Under the pieces are notes generated by a model. The model was not told where the DNA came from and did no database searches. It saw nothing but the letters and a program-made list of their open reading frames with translations. Source: Candidatus Erginobacter occultus (lineage in GTDB: Bacteria > Auribacterota > Erginobacteria > Erginobacterales > Erginobacteraceae). Taken from it: a stretch of DNA of 35,512 nt. Every line of letters starts with the position of its first letter. Position 1 is the stretch's first letter. Below are positions 1 to 6,867 of this stretch, piece after piece. Both the position numbers and the translations under genes were made by a program. The stretch spans positions 1 to 35,512 of the forward strand of contig JAVCCZ010000169.1 in the NCBI GenBank assembly GCA_030765265.1, in the 5' to 3' direction.

Positions 1-1
1 C

Positions 2-568
2 CGGTTCTCGATCGAGGGGACCGCGGCCTTCATCGGCCTGGACTCGCCCGCCGTCTTCGCCGGCAACCATATGAGCGTCCTGGAAACCTTCGTCCTCCCC
101 TCGATCATCCAGCCCCACCGGCCGGTGACTTTCGTGGTCAAGAAGGAACTCCTCGACTACCCGGCTTTCGGCCCGGTCCTGGCCGGACGCCGGCCGATCG
201 TGGTCTCCCGCCAGGACCCCCGGAAGGACCTGGAGACCGTGCTCCGGGAAGGCGAGCAACGCCTCCGGGGGGGGACCTCGGTGATTGTTTTCCCCCAGAA
301 TACCCGGACGCCGGACTTCAACCCCGCCCGCTTCAATTCCCTGGGGGTGAAACTGGCCCGGCGGGCCGGGGTCCCGGTCATCCCCTTCGCCCTGCGCACC
401 GACGCCTGGGGGACCGGGAAATGGCTGAAGGATTTCGGGAGGATCTCCCCCGACCTCCCGGTCCGGATCAGTTTCGGGGAGGCCATCCGGGTGGAGGGGA
501 ACGGCCGGAAAGGACAGGCCCGGCTGGTGGAATTCATCTCCCGGCGGGTCAACCGGTCCGGCTCATAG
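2..568 (+). CDS. PlsC-like lysophospholipid acyltransferase, 5'-truncated
   Basis: This is the C-terminal part of a glycerolipid acyltransferase, a membrane-associated enzyme that moves an acyl group onto a lysophospholipid. The frame is open from base 2, so the start lies outside the window; the ATG at 71 lies inside the first active-site motif (AGNHMSVLET) and cannot be the true start. The catalytic His-X4-acid motif is present as HMSVLE, with Glu instead of the usual Asp. The third motif reads FPQNTR where most PlsC proteins have FPEGTR. The segment ending in SLGVKLARRAGVPVIPFAL is typical of the family. I recall a subfamily with the same NHMSxLET and FPQxTR variants, so the enzyme is probably functional. 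The 3' end overlaps the stop of the opposite-strand gene by 6 bp. Confidence 0.85.
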   Translation, partial: RFSIEGTAAFIGLDSPAVFAGNHMSVLETFVLPSIIQPHRPVTFVVKKELLDYPAFGPVLAGRRPIVVSRQDPRKDLETVLREGEQRLRGGTSVIVFPQNTRTPDFNPARFNSLGVKLARRAGVPVIPFALRTDAWGTGKWLKDFGRISPDLPVRISFGEAIRVEGNGRKGQARLVEFISRRVNRSGS

Positions 569-865
569 CCAGGCGAACCAGTTCAGGCCGAGGATCTCGG
601 AGGCCGTGGCCAGGCCGAGAACAACCACGTAGACGATCAGGATGGCAAGACCGATCGCCGAAGAGTGCTTTTTCACGAAAGGGAATTGTGAAAGAAAGAG
701 GCAGGAGGCGAATCCGGCGATCCAGAACAGCAGCGTAACCGCCAGGATAAGCTTCTGGGGCGGGCTGAACGGGGGGAAGAGCTGGGAAATTCCCCAGAGA
801 GCGGCGGTTATTACAACCACCAAAAGCAGGAAAACCTCTCCCCGCCGGCGGAGATAACTGATCAT
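563..865 (-). CDS. Small hypothetical membrane protein
   Basis: This 100-residue protein has three clear hydrophobic spans, at about residues 10-30, 38-59 and 70-92, joined by short loops, so it is very likely an inner-membrane protein. I recognise no family. The ATG at 865 follows a good GGGAGG ribosome binding site. It lies 15 bp downstream of the lipoprotein gene on the same strand and may be co-transcribed with it. Its last 6 bp overlap the end of the convergent acyltransferase gene. Confidence 0.7.
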   Translation of the reverse strand: MISYLRRRGEVFLLLVVVITAALWGISQLFPPFSPPQKLILAVTLLFWIAGFASCLFLSQFPFVKKHSSAIGLAILIVYVVVLGLATASEILGLNWFAWL

Positions 866-880
866 TGATGACCTCCCGGT

Positions 881-1912
881 TTATTGCTGAAGCTCAACGG
901 TAACTTCCATCGTGTCGTCCACCCGGATATCGATCTCCCGCCCCCGGAGCACCTGCTCGGCCGCGATCTTCAGATCAAGGGTCTGCCGGAGGGTGGACCG
1001 GCCGGCGAGCACCCGCCCGGCATCGAGATCAAATTCATAACTCCCCTCCAGGCGGTGAAAGGATCCACTCAGCCCGGAGCGATCCCCGGATCCCGAACCG
1101 GGAGACTCCTGACGGTAATCCCCGGCGTAAACAATCCGGGCGACCCGGTTGCCGCGGCCGGCGAAGCCCTGAAAGGTTGAATCAATCTCCACCGACCACC
1201 GCTCGCCCTGGTCCCAGGGGCGTCCCAGGCCGGGGCCGGGGACGGCGACCGTCCGGGTCCAGGAGGTGCCGGCCGGGACCGGTTCCCGGGGAAACTCCGG
1301 CTGCATCCGCTCCAGAAAGGCGTCGAACTGGAGCGAGGGAAAGAGGCGGTCGGGCGCGGGGGGTGTCCGGGATTCGAGGATGGTACCGCGGTTATCGACC
1401 CGGAACTCGAACTTTTCCCCGGCAATCCCCCGGAGAGGATACCCCTCCCCGCCGGACTCCGCTTCCTTGATCACCCGGTCACCCTCGGAGATGGTCAGAC
1501 CCCGGTCGGTGAGGAGGGCGGTCATCTCCCGCTCCCGGATCCGGCTGACCGAGGTTAATTGGAAATCCCGGTAGCTTAAGGAAAGCACGGCCTCTCCTTC
1601 GGGGGTAACCTCCTCGACCCCGACCTCCATCAGGTAGCTCCCCTCCACCCGGACCGGGAGGGAGATCTTATCCTCCTCATCTCCCCCTTCCTCCATCGTC
1701 ATCGTCACTTCTCCCCCGCCCTTGAGCGACACCCGGTAAGTCAGGACCTCGCCCGGGCGGAATTGATAACGAAAAAGGATCTCCTCCGGGGGCGGCGGCT
1801 TGCATCCCGTGGGCAGGATAGCGAGCAGAAACGCCGCCGCCAAAATCAGGACGGCCGGACGCCGGATCCCCGGTCCCGGCCGGGACGAAGAGATTGTTCT
1901 CCCAGCTGTCAT
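881..1912 (-). CDS. Hypothetical lipoprotein
   Basis: This is a predicted outer- or inner-membrane-anchored lipoprotein of 343 residues. The N-terminus has an arginine-containing n-region, a hydrophobic stretch (AVLILAAAFLLAILPTGC) and a lipobox LPTGC whose Cys would be lipidated. The mature part is rich in alternating beta-type segments beginning FRYQFRPGEVLTYRV. It loosely resembles uncharacterised beta-rich lipoproteins of PVC-type bacteria (DUF6263-like), which I cannot confirm. The ATG at 1912 is preferred over the one at 1936 because a GGGAGAAG site lies 8 bp before it and the signal peptide then has normal length. The upstream spacer carries a GATNNC repeat (1945-1961). Confidence 0.75.
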   Translation of the reverse strand: MTAGRTISSSRPGPGIRRPAVLILAAAFLLAILPTGCKPPPPEEILFRYQFRPGEVLTYRVSLKGGGEVTMTMEEGGDEEDKISLPVRVEGSYLMEVGVEEVTPEGEAVLSLSYRDFQLTSVSRIREREMTALLTDRGLTISEGDRVIKEAESGGEGYPLRGIAGEKFEFRVDNRGTILESRTPPAPDRLFPSLQFDAFLERMQPEFPREPVPAGTSWTRTVAVPGPGLGRPWDQGERWSVEIDSTFQGFAGRGNRVARIVYAGDYRQESPGSGSGDRSGLSGSFHRLEGSYEFDLDAGRVLAGRSTLRQTLDLKIAAEQVLRGREIDIRVDDTMEVTVELQQ

Positions 1913-1944
1913 AAACTTTTCTTCTCCCGCGAACACCCTATTTC

Positions 1945-1961
1945 AATCGCTATCGGGATCG
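1945..1961 (-). repeat. Short GATNNC hexamer repeat
   Basis: The minus strand reads CGATCCCGATAGCGATT, two to three units of GATNNC. The same 12-bp core GATCCCGATAGC recurs at 32822-32899 around the end of ligA, some 31 kb away. This copy lies in the 5' spacer of the lipoprotein gene. Confidence 0.7.
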
Positions 1962-2031
1962 AGTCTTTTTCGATTCTATAAGATATCCGGTTTCTAACTC
2001 TGGTAGTCGTCAAAACACCCCGGGCCGTTGT

Positions 2032-2766
2032 TTACCTTTCCGGAAGCCCCTGGGATCTTTCCAGCAGCTCACTGACAATCGGGGCCATATCTCCCTGGCC
2101 GGCCAGTCTCCGCAGGGCGGCGATGACGATCTCCTTGTAAAACCATTCAATCTCCGGGCTGTTGACCATCTCCACCAGGGCCTCGGCCGACTCCCGGACC
2201 GGGGTGTGGGCCAGGTCCCAGATCGCCGCCTGCCGGATCGGATCCGACAGGCCGGCATCGTTGAAAATTTGCACCAGCGGCTCGACCACCCGGCGGTCCC
2301 CGATATAACCCAGCATCTGCATCGCCGGCATCCGGTCTTCTTCCTTCCCCGAACGGACCTGGCTCAGGATATAGCCCTGGTAGCGGTTGTAATTATGGTC
2401 GAAGCGGCAGAGCGCCTGGGCCGCCTGGAGTTTCAGGGGGACGGAATCGGTCTCCTGCCAGATCTTCTCCGCCGCCGCCGCCGCCGGCCGGTAACGGATA
2501 AAGGCCAGAACCTCGAGCAGGCATCCGACCGCTTCCCGGTCGCCGGATTCCAGGGCCGCCAGCAGCGGCGGCCCCACCTCTTCCCCCATCCCGGCCAGGA
2601 GTGCGCGGGCCCGGAACCGCTCGGACGGCTCCGAAGATCCCAGGTCCCGGATCAGCTCGGCGACCTCCGGGGGTTTCTCCCTCGACGCCGCCTCCTCGGC
2701 CGGGAGAAATACCGGGATACCCGAGTAAAGAAATCCCAGGATGATAACGATGATAATTTTTTTCAT
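2032..2766 (-). CDS. Exported HEAT-repeat protein
   Basis: This 244-residue protein starts with a signal peptide (MKKIIIVIILGFLYSGIPVF, possible cleavage near residue 23) and continues as helical repeats of HEAT type. Repeat-like segments include SSEPSERFRARALLAGMGEE, MPAMQMLGYIGDRRVVEPLV and PIRQAAIWDLAHTPVRESAE. HEAT solenoids bind other proteins and no catalytic motif is visible, so the likely place is the periplasm as a scaffold, with an unknown partner. It lies on the same strand as surE, 111 bp downstream of it, and 119 bp upstream of the lipoprotein gene. A GGGGG tract 8 bp before the ATG can serve as ribosome binding site. Confidence 0.8.
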   Translation of the reverse strand: MKKIIIVIILGFLYSGIPVFLPAEEAASREKPPEVAELIRDLGSSEPSERFRARALLAGMGEEVGPPLLAALESGDREAVGCLLEVLAFIRYRPAAAAAEKIWQETDSVPLKLQAAQALCRFDHNYNRYQGYILSQVRSGKEEDRMPAMQMLGYIGDRRVVEPLVQIFNDAGLSDPIRQAAIWDLAHTPVRESAEALVEMVNSPEIEWFYKEIVIAALRRLAGQGDMAPIVSELLERSQGLPER

Positions 2767-2800
2767 AACTATTTACCCCCTTTCCCCCGCCTCAATCCAG

Positions 2801-2828
2801 ATCACCGATTACCGGTCACTGATTACGC
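2801..2828. repeat. Degenerate 7-bp tandem repeat
   Basis: Four successive heptamers read ATCACCG, ATTACCG, GTCACTG and ATTACGC. The tract lies in the 5' spacer between surE and the HEAT-repeat gene. It shares its 7-bp period, but not its sequence, with tracts at 10541, 22645 and 28527. Confidence 0.6.
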
Positions 2829-2877
2829 CTTTTCCATACTAACTATATCCCATAAACTCCCCGGGGAAAAGAATATT

Positions 2878-3666
2878 TCATTCCCGGCCGCGGTCCGGGG
2901 AGGAACCGAGGCCCCATTTCTCCAGTTCGGGGAGCAGCCGGTAATCGGTCATATCGTAATGGAGCGGGGTGACCGAGATGTAGTTCTCCAGCATCGCGGT
3001 ATGGTCGGAACCGTGGTCGTTCGAGGGCCGGTCCATCTCCCCCCCCAGCCAGTAGTAAGGCCTCCCCTTGAGGTCGATCCGCTGTTCCATCACTTCCCGG
3101 AACCGGGCGATCCCCTGGTGGGTCACCTTCACCCCCCGGATCTCGCCTTCCTTGACCGCGGGAACGTTGACGTTGAGGAGCAGCCGGGCGGGTTCTTCCC
3201 TCGCCAGCACCTTCTCGGCCAGAGACCGGGCAAAGCGGGCGGCGGGTCCGTAATCGGGGTTGACGAAGGTCCCCAGGGAGACGGCGATCGCCCGGATCCC
3301 CAGGATCGCCGCCTCGGTAGCGGCGGAGACGGTCCCGGAATAGATCACGTTGGTCCCGGTGTTCGGCCCCAGGTTGATCCCGGAGACGACCAGGTCCGGG
3401 GTCCTCGGAAGGAGGGCTTTCACCGCCACCTTGACCGAATCGGCCGGGGTCCCGTTGACGGCGTAGCCGTAGAGCAGGTCATCGCGGTAGATCTCTTTCG
3501 CCCGCAGCGGCTCGGTCAGGGTGATGGCGTGGCCGGCGGCCGAACGCTCGGAGTCGGGGGCAACGATCGCCACCTCCCCCAGCTTTCGGATCTCCCGCCA
3601 GAGAGCGTAAAGCCCCCGGGCGTTGATCCCGTCATCGTTGGTGAGGAGGATGTAGGGCTTGGTCAT
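2878..3666 (-). CDS. surE: 5'-nucleotidase SurE
   Basis: SurE is a cytoplasmic metal-dependent phosphatase that hydrolyses nucleoside 5'- and 3'-monophosphates. The 262-residue length is normal for the family. The metal-binding residues are visible: the N-terminal NDDG (Asp11, Asp12), Ser42 in PDSERSAAGHA, and Asn98 in SGINLGPN. The downstream segment NVIYSGTVSAATEA is also characteristic. The ATG at 3666 is preceded by an AAGGAAAG site. It is the third gene of an apparent dtd-GT2-surE operon, 18 bp after the glycosyltransferase gene. Confidence 0.96.
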   Translation of the reverse strand: MTKPYILLTNDDGINARGLYALWREIRKLGEVAIVAPDSERSAAGHAITLTEPLRAKEIYRDDLLYGYAVNGTPADSVKVAVKALLPRTPDLVVSGINLGPNTGTNVIYSGTVSAATEAAILGIRAIAVSLGTFVNPDYGPAARFARSLAEKVLAREEPARLLLNVNVPAVKEGEIRGVKVTHQGIARFREVMEQRIDLKGRPYYWLGGEMDRPSNDHGSDHTAMLENYISVTPLHYDMTDYRLLPELEKWGLGSSPDRGRE

Positions 3667-3684
3667 TATCGGCTTTCCTTTTTT

Positions 3685-4425
3685 TCAGCCGGGGACGGAC
3701 GGGGCCGAGCGGAGCCGTCTCCAGACCGCCCAGAGAAACCACCGGCAATACTCCGGCCCCACCTTCAGAACCCGGAAATGGGACTTGCCCCCGGCCCGGT
3801 CTTTCCAGACCGTGGGGACCTCGGCGATCCGGAAACCGGCCAGGTAGGCCTTCACGGTCAGTTCCAGCCCGGTAGTGTAGTTGTCCGATCTCAATATCCC
3901 GATCCGGTCGAGGATATCGGCCCGGTACATCTTGTAAGCGTTGGTGGCGTCGTTGGTCGGCAGCCCGATCAGCAGCTTCAACGCCCCGCCGAGGAACCGG
4001 GAGAGAAAATGCTTAACCCGGTCGTGGTGCTCTCCCTCACCTCCCGGGATGTAGCGGGAGGCCGAGACCAGGTCGTAACCCTCCTTGATCTTCTCCAGCA
4101 TCTCCGGGATGGCGGCGACGTCGTCGGCCAGGTCGGCCATCATCGCCACGATCACCCCCCCCTCCACTTCCTCGTAGCCCCGGTTGATGCACCTCCCCAG
4201 CCCGTGGTTGCCCCGGCGGTTGACCAGGACGAGGTCGCCGCTCTCCTCCTGGAGCTCCCGGACGATCTCCGCCGTCCGGTCGGTCGAGTTGTCGTTGACC
4301 ACGATCAGCTTGTGGGGGATCTTCACCCGGTCCTGGATCTCCCGGATGGTCTCGATGGTCTGGGAGATGTTGAGTTCCTCGTTATAGGCCGGAACGATGA
4401 TATTGAGGAAGTAGGGATCAGTCAT
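3685..4425 (-). CDS. Family 2 glycosyltransferase, dolichol-phosphate mannosyltransferase-like
   Basis: This protein of about 246 residues has the GT-A fold signature of GT2 enzymes: an N-terminal IIVPAYNEELNIS, the nucleotide-binding segment LIVVNDNSTDRTAEIV, and an acidic motif in MMADLADD where polyprenyl-phosphate sugar transferases usually have DADLQHPP. The later SASRYIPGG resembles the DPM1 subgroup, which transfers a sugar from a nucleotide sugar to a polyprenyl phosphate at the cytoplasmic face of the membrane. No C-terminal membrane span is present, as in the soluble DPM1 type. Donor and acceptor cannot be read from the sequence. The ATG at 4425 overlaps the dtd stop codon by 1 bp and has a GGAG site within the end of dtd, implying translational coupling; a longer frame to 4533 lacks family similarity. 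Confidence 0.88.
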   Translation of the reverse strand: MTDPYFLNIIVPAYNEELNISQTIETIREIQDRVKIPHKLIVVNDNSTDRTAEIVRELQEESGDLVLVNRRGNHGLGRCINRGYEEVEGGVIVAMMADLADDVAAIPEMLEKIKEGYDLVSASRYIPGGEGEHHDRVKHFLSRFLGGALKLLIGLPTNDATNAYKMYRADILDRIGILRSDNYTTGLELTVKAYLAGFRIAEVPTVWKDRAGGKSHFRVLKVGPEYCRWFLWAVWRRLRSAPSVPG

Positions 4426-4865
4426 TAATTCTTCTCCAGGATAATCGTCACCGGGCCGTCGTTCTCCAGCCGGACCAGCATCTCTTTTCCGAACACCCCC
4501 CGCCGGGGCGGAAAGCCGGCTTCTTCCAGACACCGGCAGAAATAGTCGTAGAGCCGCTCGCCCTCCGCCGGGGGGGCGGCCCCGCTGAAGCCGGGCCGCC
4601 GTCCGTGCCGGCAGTCGCCGTAGAGGGTGAACTGGGAGACGGCCAAAATCTCCCCCCCGGTCTCCCGCAGGGAGAGGTTCATCTTCCCCGCTTTATCGGG
4701 GAAGATCCGCAGCCCGGCGATCTTCTCCGCCAGCCAATCGGCCTCACCCTCCGTATCCCCCCGGCCCACCCCGAGCAGGACCAGCAGCCCCGGCCCGATC
4801 CGGGAGACCTCCTCACCTGCGACAGCGACCGAGGCCGATCTCACCCGTTGAATCACCGCCTTCAT
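4425..4865 (-). CDS. dtd: D-aminoacyl-tRNA deacylase
   Basis: Dtd removes D-amino acids (and glycine from tRNA-Ala) mischarged onto tRNA. The 146-residue length and N-terminus [13 protein letters not shown] are typical. Both active-site motifs are present: SQFTLYGD at residues 77-84 (usually SQFTLYAD) and NDGPVT at 135-140, which carries the Gly-Pro pair that excludes L-amino acids. It is the first gene of the dtd-GT2-surE operon and is divergent from the radical SAM gene, with a 64-bp spacer between them. Confidence 0.96.
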   Translation of the reverse strand: MKAVIQRVRSASVAVAGEEVSRIGPGLLVLLGVGRGDTEGEADWLAEKIAGLRIFPDKAGKMNLSLRETGGEILAVSQFTLYGDCRHGRRPGFSGAAPPAEGERLYDYFCRCLEEAGFPPRRGVFGKEMLVRLENDGPVTIILEKN

Positions 4866-4929
4866 TGCCCTATACTACCGCCTGCCGGATAAATTTCAAT
4901 TCAATTCAGGGGTTGAAGCACGGTATGCC

Positions 4930-5889
4930 GTGCCCCAACGAATCGTCGATCGGATGACACCGCGAACAAAAAAGAACGACCGCCGCCGAACCTGCCGGAT
5001 CTGCCCCCGGGCCTGCCCGGTGGACCGGGCGGCGGGAGAGCTTGGCTACTGTCAAACCGGAGCGGGCTTCGCGGCGGCGACGATCTGCCTCCACCGGGGG
5101 GAGGAACCGCCGGTCTCCGGGCCGGCGGGGATCTGTAACGTCTTCTTCGCCCGCTGCAACCTCCAGTGCCTCTACTGCCAGAATTACCAGATCAGCCGCA
5201 ATCACGGCCCCCTCCCCTCCTCTCTCGACTCCCCGGAGGAGATCGTTGACCGGATCGAAGCGATCCTCGCTGAGGGGGCGAAGGCGGTCGGCTTTGTCTC
5301 CCCCTCCCACCGGATCCCCCGGATGCGCGAGATCATCCAAGAACTCCGCCGGCGGGGAAGGAACCCGGCGATGATGATGAACACCAACTGCTACGACCTC
5401 CCCGGGACCATCGCCGCCCTGGAAGGAGAGATCGACCTCTACCTCCCCGACCTGAAGTACCGCGACCCCATCCTCGCCCGGGAATACTCCGGGGCGGAGG
5501 ATTACCCCGAAGTGGCGGAGGCGGCCCTGCGGGAGATGTACCGGCAGAAGGGGACGGAACTGATCCTCGATGATGACGGCTCGGCCCGCTCCGGCCTGAT
5601 CGTCCGCCACCTGGTCCTCCCGGGGGCGGTCGAGAACTCCAAGGCCTGCCTCCGCTTCCTGGCCGAAGAACTCTCCCCTGATCTTCATATCTCCCTGATG
5701 TCCCAGTACCACCCGACCCCGGCCGTCCGGGACCACCCCGACCTGGGCAGAACACTCCGGGAGGAGGAGTACGGGGCGGTGCTCGAGGAGATGGAGCGGC
5801 TGGGGTTTACCCGGGGCTGGGTCCAGGAACTTGACAGCCCCGGCAGTTATCTCCCGGATTTCAACCGGCCGGCGGTCTTTGCGGACTGA
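4930..5889 (+). CDS. Radical SAM protein, PflA/PflX-like
   Basis: This 319-residue protein carries the radical SAM [4Fe-4S] motif CNLQCLYC (Cys76, Cys80, Cys83). A second N-terminal cysteine group, CRICPRAC plus Cys41, is typical of the family annotated as putative pyruvate formate-lyase activating enzyme (PflX type). The substrate of that family is not established, and no glycyl-radical enzyme lies nearby, so true pyruvate formate-lyase activation is doubtful. The start is uncertain: GTG at 4930 gives the full frame, while an in-frame ATG at 4954 is also possible; neither has a well-placed ribosome binding site, the nearest AGGGG being 17 bp before the GTG. The last 29 bp overlap the convergent MOSC gene. 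Confidence 0.85.
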   Translation: MPQRIVDRMTPRTKKNDRRRTCRICPRACPVDRAAGELGYCQTGAGFAAATICLHRGEEPPVSGPAGICNVFFARCNLQCLYCQNYQISRNHGPLPSSLDSPEEIVDRIEAILAEGAKAVGFVSPSHRIPRMREIIQELRRRGRNPAMMMNTNCYDLPGTIAALEGEIDLYLPDLKYRDPILAREYSGAEDYPEVAEAALREMYRQKGTELILDDDGSARSGLIVRHLVLPGAVENSKACLRFLAEELSPDLHISLMSQYHPTPAVRDHPDLGRTLREEEYGAVLEEMERLGFTRGWVQELDSPGSYLPDFNRPAVFAD

Positions 5890-6370
5890 CCGGCTGGTCG
5901 GGACGGATCCGGTCGCCGGCCTTCACCTTCCCCCCGGCGATCACTTTCACGAAGATCCCCTCCCGGGGCATCACGCAGTCGCCGGTCAGTTCCCGGATGG
6001 CGCAGCCGCTGTGGCATTCCTTCCCGATCTGGGTCACCTCGAGGACGACCTCCTCCCCAACCCGGAGCCGGGTCCCGATCGGGATGGTGAAGAGCTCCAG
6101 CCCCCGGACGGTCAGGTTCTCGGCGAAGTCTCCCGGGCGGAAAACGGGCGGCGGAGCGCCGGGAGCCGCCCGCTTCATCGAACGGGCCAGCTTCTCCATA
6201 CTCTCCACCGCCAGGAGGCTGACCTGGCGGTGCCACTTTCCCGCGTGGGCGTCCCCTTCCAACCCCCAGCCGGTCCGGAGGATACCCTCCCCGACATTCT
6301 CTTTTCTCACCCCTTTCCGGTCGCTGACGCAGACCGCCGTCACCTCGCCTGTCAGTTGCTGCTCCTTCAC
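5861..6370 (-). CDS. MOSC domain protein
   Basis: The 169-residue protein is a stand-alone MOSC domain, the fold found at the C-terminus of molybdenum cofactor sulfurases and thought to handle reactive sulfur or cofactor sulfur. Family features seen are GLEGDAHAG near residue 40, FRPGDFAENLTVRG in the middle, and the conserved cysteine segment GKECHSGCAI. It starts with GTG at 6370, inside a 4-bp GTGA overlap with the cutA stop, so the two are probably translated together. No other molybdenum cofactor gene is in the window. Confidence 0.88.
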   Translation of the reverse strand: MKEQQLTGEVTAVCVSDRKGVRKENVGEGILRTGWGLEGDAHAGKWHRQVSLLAVESMEKLARSMKRAAPGAPPPVFRPGDFAENLTVRGLELFTIPIGTRLRVGEEVVLEVTQIGKECHSGCAIRELTGDCVMPREGIFVKVIAGGKVKAGDRIRPDQPVSPQRPPAG

Positions 6371-6687
6371 GGGGAGACCTCCGAGTCCAGCCAGTCGAGG
6401 TACTCCTTGCTCCCCCCGGCTATCGGGAGAGCCACGATCTCGGGGACCTCATAACTGTGGATGGATTGAACGGTGGCAATCAGCGGCTCCAGAAGTTCCT
6501 TCCTGGTCTTGGCGATCAGCAGATGCTCTTCCGCCCGGTCGATCTTCCCCTCCCAGCGGAAGAGGGACTCGCCCTTGGGGTAGATCCCCACGCAGGCCGC
6601 CAAGCGTTTCTCGAGCAGCGCCCGGGCGATCGCCCTCGCCTCCTCCCCCTCGGGACTGGTAATCATCACCACGATAAACTCGGTCAT
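6367..6687 (-). CDS. cutA: CutA1 divalent-cation tolerance protein
   Basis: CutA1 is a small trimeric cytoplasmic protein linked to copper tolerance in E. coli; its biochemical role is still unclear. The 106-residue length and motifs fit the family: ITSPEGEEARAIARALLEK at the start, AACVGIYP (usually AACVNI), WEGKI, and SYEVPEIVALPI near the C-terminus. An AGGAG site lies 7 bp before the ATG. It is followed by the overlapping MOSC gene, and its upstream spacer carries the inverted-repeat element at 6713-6864. Confidence 0.95.
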   Translation of the reverse strand: MTEFIVVMITSPEGEEARAIARALLEKRLAACVGIYPKGESLFRWEGKIDRAEEHLLIAKTRKELLEPLIATVQSIHSYEVPEIVALPIAGGSKEYLDWLDSEVSP

Positions 6688-6712
6688 ACCAGACTCCTTA
6701 AACTAATAATTT

Positions 6713-6864
6713 GAACCGCAGAGAACGCAAAGAACGCAAAGATTTATTTGTAGTATATTCGACGCAGACTAAAATTCGACGTTCTCAGGAGTCTTAATCC
6801 GATGGAGATATCAATTTAAATTATCTAAGATTTCTCTGCGTCCTTTGCGTTCTCTGCGGTTCAT
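6713..6864. repeat. Inverted-repeat element with 9-bp internal units
   Basis: Two arms of about 30 bp face each other. The left arm starts GAACCGCAGAGAACGCAAAG near 6713, and the right arm is its near-exact complement ending near 6864. Each arm is built from 9-bp units of the type GCAAAGAAC. The enclosed ~90 bp is AT-rich and has no coding potential that I can support. The arms fill most of the 180-bp spacer between cutA and the ABC-class ATPase gene. Similar (GCAGAGGAC)n palindromes are dispersed in many bacterial genomes; this may be a small non-autonomous element or a folded RNA. Confidence 0.8.
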
Positions 6865-6867
6865 TTT

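Noticed and set aside
2206-4428. A plus-strand open frame of 740 codons across the HEAT, surE and GT2 genes
   Set aside because: It runs antisense through three genes and their spacers, which no real gene would do, and has no recognisable domain.
4930-5889. Assignment of the radical SAM protein as a true pyruvate formate-lyase activase
   Set aside because: No glycyl-radical enzyme is near, and the extra N-terminal cysteines place it in the PflX-like group of unknown substrate.
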